Shown piece by piece: positions 6,329 to 6,499 of a DNA stretch of 6,499 nt. Below the pieces are notes generated by a model. It saw nothing but the letters and a program-made list of their open reading frames with translations. It searched no databases and was not told the DNA's origin. The stretch's first letter is position 1. Each line of letters opens with the position of its first letter. The position numbers and the translations under genes are program-made. This stretch comes from Candidatus Acetothermia bacterium (GTDB taxonomy: Bacteria; Bipolaricaulota; Bipolaricaulia; Bipolaricaulales; Bipolaricaulaceae): the NCBI GenBank assembly GCA_011057175.1, contig DSBZ01000162.1:1-6499 (forward strand), in the 5' to 3' direction.

Positions 6329-6439
6329 CCCTGTGGACAAGAACGCATTGCGAGAGGACCCGACAACAGTCTTGCTGCTCTGCATCTTGGACACCTGTCC
6401 CCCCGCCCCTGGACACGTGGCCGAAGGTTTTCCACAGGG
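6329..6439. promoter_or_regulatory. Pair of inverted DnaA-box-like sites
   Basis: TTTTCCACA at 6428-6436 (+ strand) fits the DnaA-box consensus TTWTNCACA exactly. TTGTCCACA on the - strand at 6332-6340 is the form preferred in several high-GC bacteria. Both lie in a perfect 9-base inverted repeat, CCCTGTGGA at 6329-6337 and TCCACAGGG at 6431-6439. The GGG following the box resembles flanks of known origin boxes. Two sites are too few to call a replication origin. They could also be a DnaA-responsive control element or another factor's operator. Confidence 0.4.
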
Positions 6440-6445
6440 AGCGGC

Positions 6446-6475
6446 TTGACCGCCCCCCATCCTCCCCGCTATACT
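6446..6475 (+). promoter_or_regulatory. Sigma70-type promoter pointing rightward out of the window
   Basis: TTGACC at 6446-6451 (5 of 6 to TTGACA) and TATACT at 6470-6475 (5 of 6 to TATAAT) are separated by 18 bases. This is the best housekeeping-type promoter in the window and is striking against the G+C-rich background. The transcript would begin near 6482 and run into whatever lies beyond the right edge. No promoter of this quality was seen for hpnA or for the operon. Confidence 0.6.
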
Positions 6476-6481
6476 TCATCG

Positions 6482-6495
6482 TGCCCGCGAGGGCA
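6482..6495 (+). other. Hairpin with GNRA-type loop at the predicted transcript start
   Basis: TGCCC and GGGCA form a perfect five-pair stem closing a GCGA loop, which fits the stable GNRA tetraloop class. It lies where the transcript from the 6446-6475 promoter should begin. It may be the 5' end of a structured RNA or a leader-stabilising hairpin. The window ends four bases later, so its identity cannot be decided. Confidence 0.35.
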
Positions 6496-6499
6496 GGTC

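Larger units (their letters stand above)
6223..6499. other. Gene-free regulatory region upstream of hpnA
   Basis: No convincing coding region is present in these 277 bases. Open frames here lack family motifs. The stretch carries the hpnA leader, two nearby direct repeats, DnaA-box-like sites in inverted orientation, three TGGACA copies (6334, 6388, 6410), a short TTCCC-TTG-GGGAA inverted repeat at 6314-6326, an imperfect GGACA-CC-TGTCC inverted repeat at 6389-6400, and a rightward promoter at the edge. The part from about 6300 to 6440 is visibly less GC-rich than the coding regions. It is probably a divergent control region between hpnA and a gene or RNA beyond the window. Confidence 0.7.

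Noticed and set aside
6223..6435. Upstream extension of the hpnA frame to 6435
   Set aside because: The conserved Rossmann N-terminus begins immediately at the ATG at 6222. The extension has no homology-like content and crosses the repeat and DnaA-box-like region.

Overview
This window is a hopanoid (bacterial triterpenoid lipid) and isoprenoid gene cluster from a high-GC bacterium. Hand counts of sample 60-base rows give 55 to 78 % G+C. The genes are densely packed and the proteins are all bacterial types. The phylum cannot be fixed from sequence reading alone. I saw no mobile element, CRISPR array, tRNA or rRNA.

Left to right on the + strand, bases 3 to 5243 hold six genes with no intergenic base. 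They are the 3' part of an HpnG-type adenosylhopane nucleosidase/phosphorylase (cut by the window edge), ispG, a squalene-hopene cyclase (shc), ispH, a YjbQ/UPF0047 protein and a cysteine-rich DUF116 protein. The first three junctions are ATGA overlaps, the fourth is a GTGA overlap and the fifth is an 8-base overlap, so translation is probably coupled along one operon. IspG and IspH are the last two, iron-sulfur, steps of the MEP pathway and make IPP and DMAPP. These feed squalene synthesis (genes not in the window). Shc folds squalene to hopene, and HpnG acts on the extended adenosylhopane. Precursor supply, ring formation and side-chain processing are thus interleaved. YjbQ and DUF116 are the uncharacterised members and the best place to look for new biology.

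On the - strand, bases 5197 to 6222 encode HpnA, the hopanoid-associated NAD(P)-dependent sugar epimerase/SDR. It converges on the DUF116 gene and overlaps its 3' end by 47 bases. The overlap encodes exactly the non-conserved tail of HpnA.

Bases 6223 to 6499 contain no convincing gene but are rich in signals. There is a spaced direct repeat near the hpnA start and a pair of DnaA-box-like sites within an inverted CCCTGTGGA repeat. At the right edge a good sigma70-type promoter points rightward, followed at the expected transcript start by a hairpin with a GNRA-type loop. A second oddity is inside shc: roughly its first 425 codons are clearly less GC-rich than its last 230 and than ispG, which suggests a mosaic gene.
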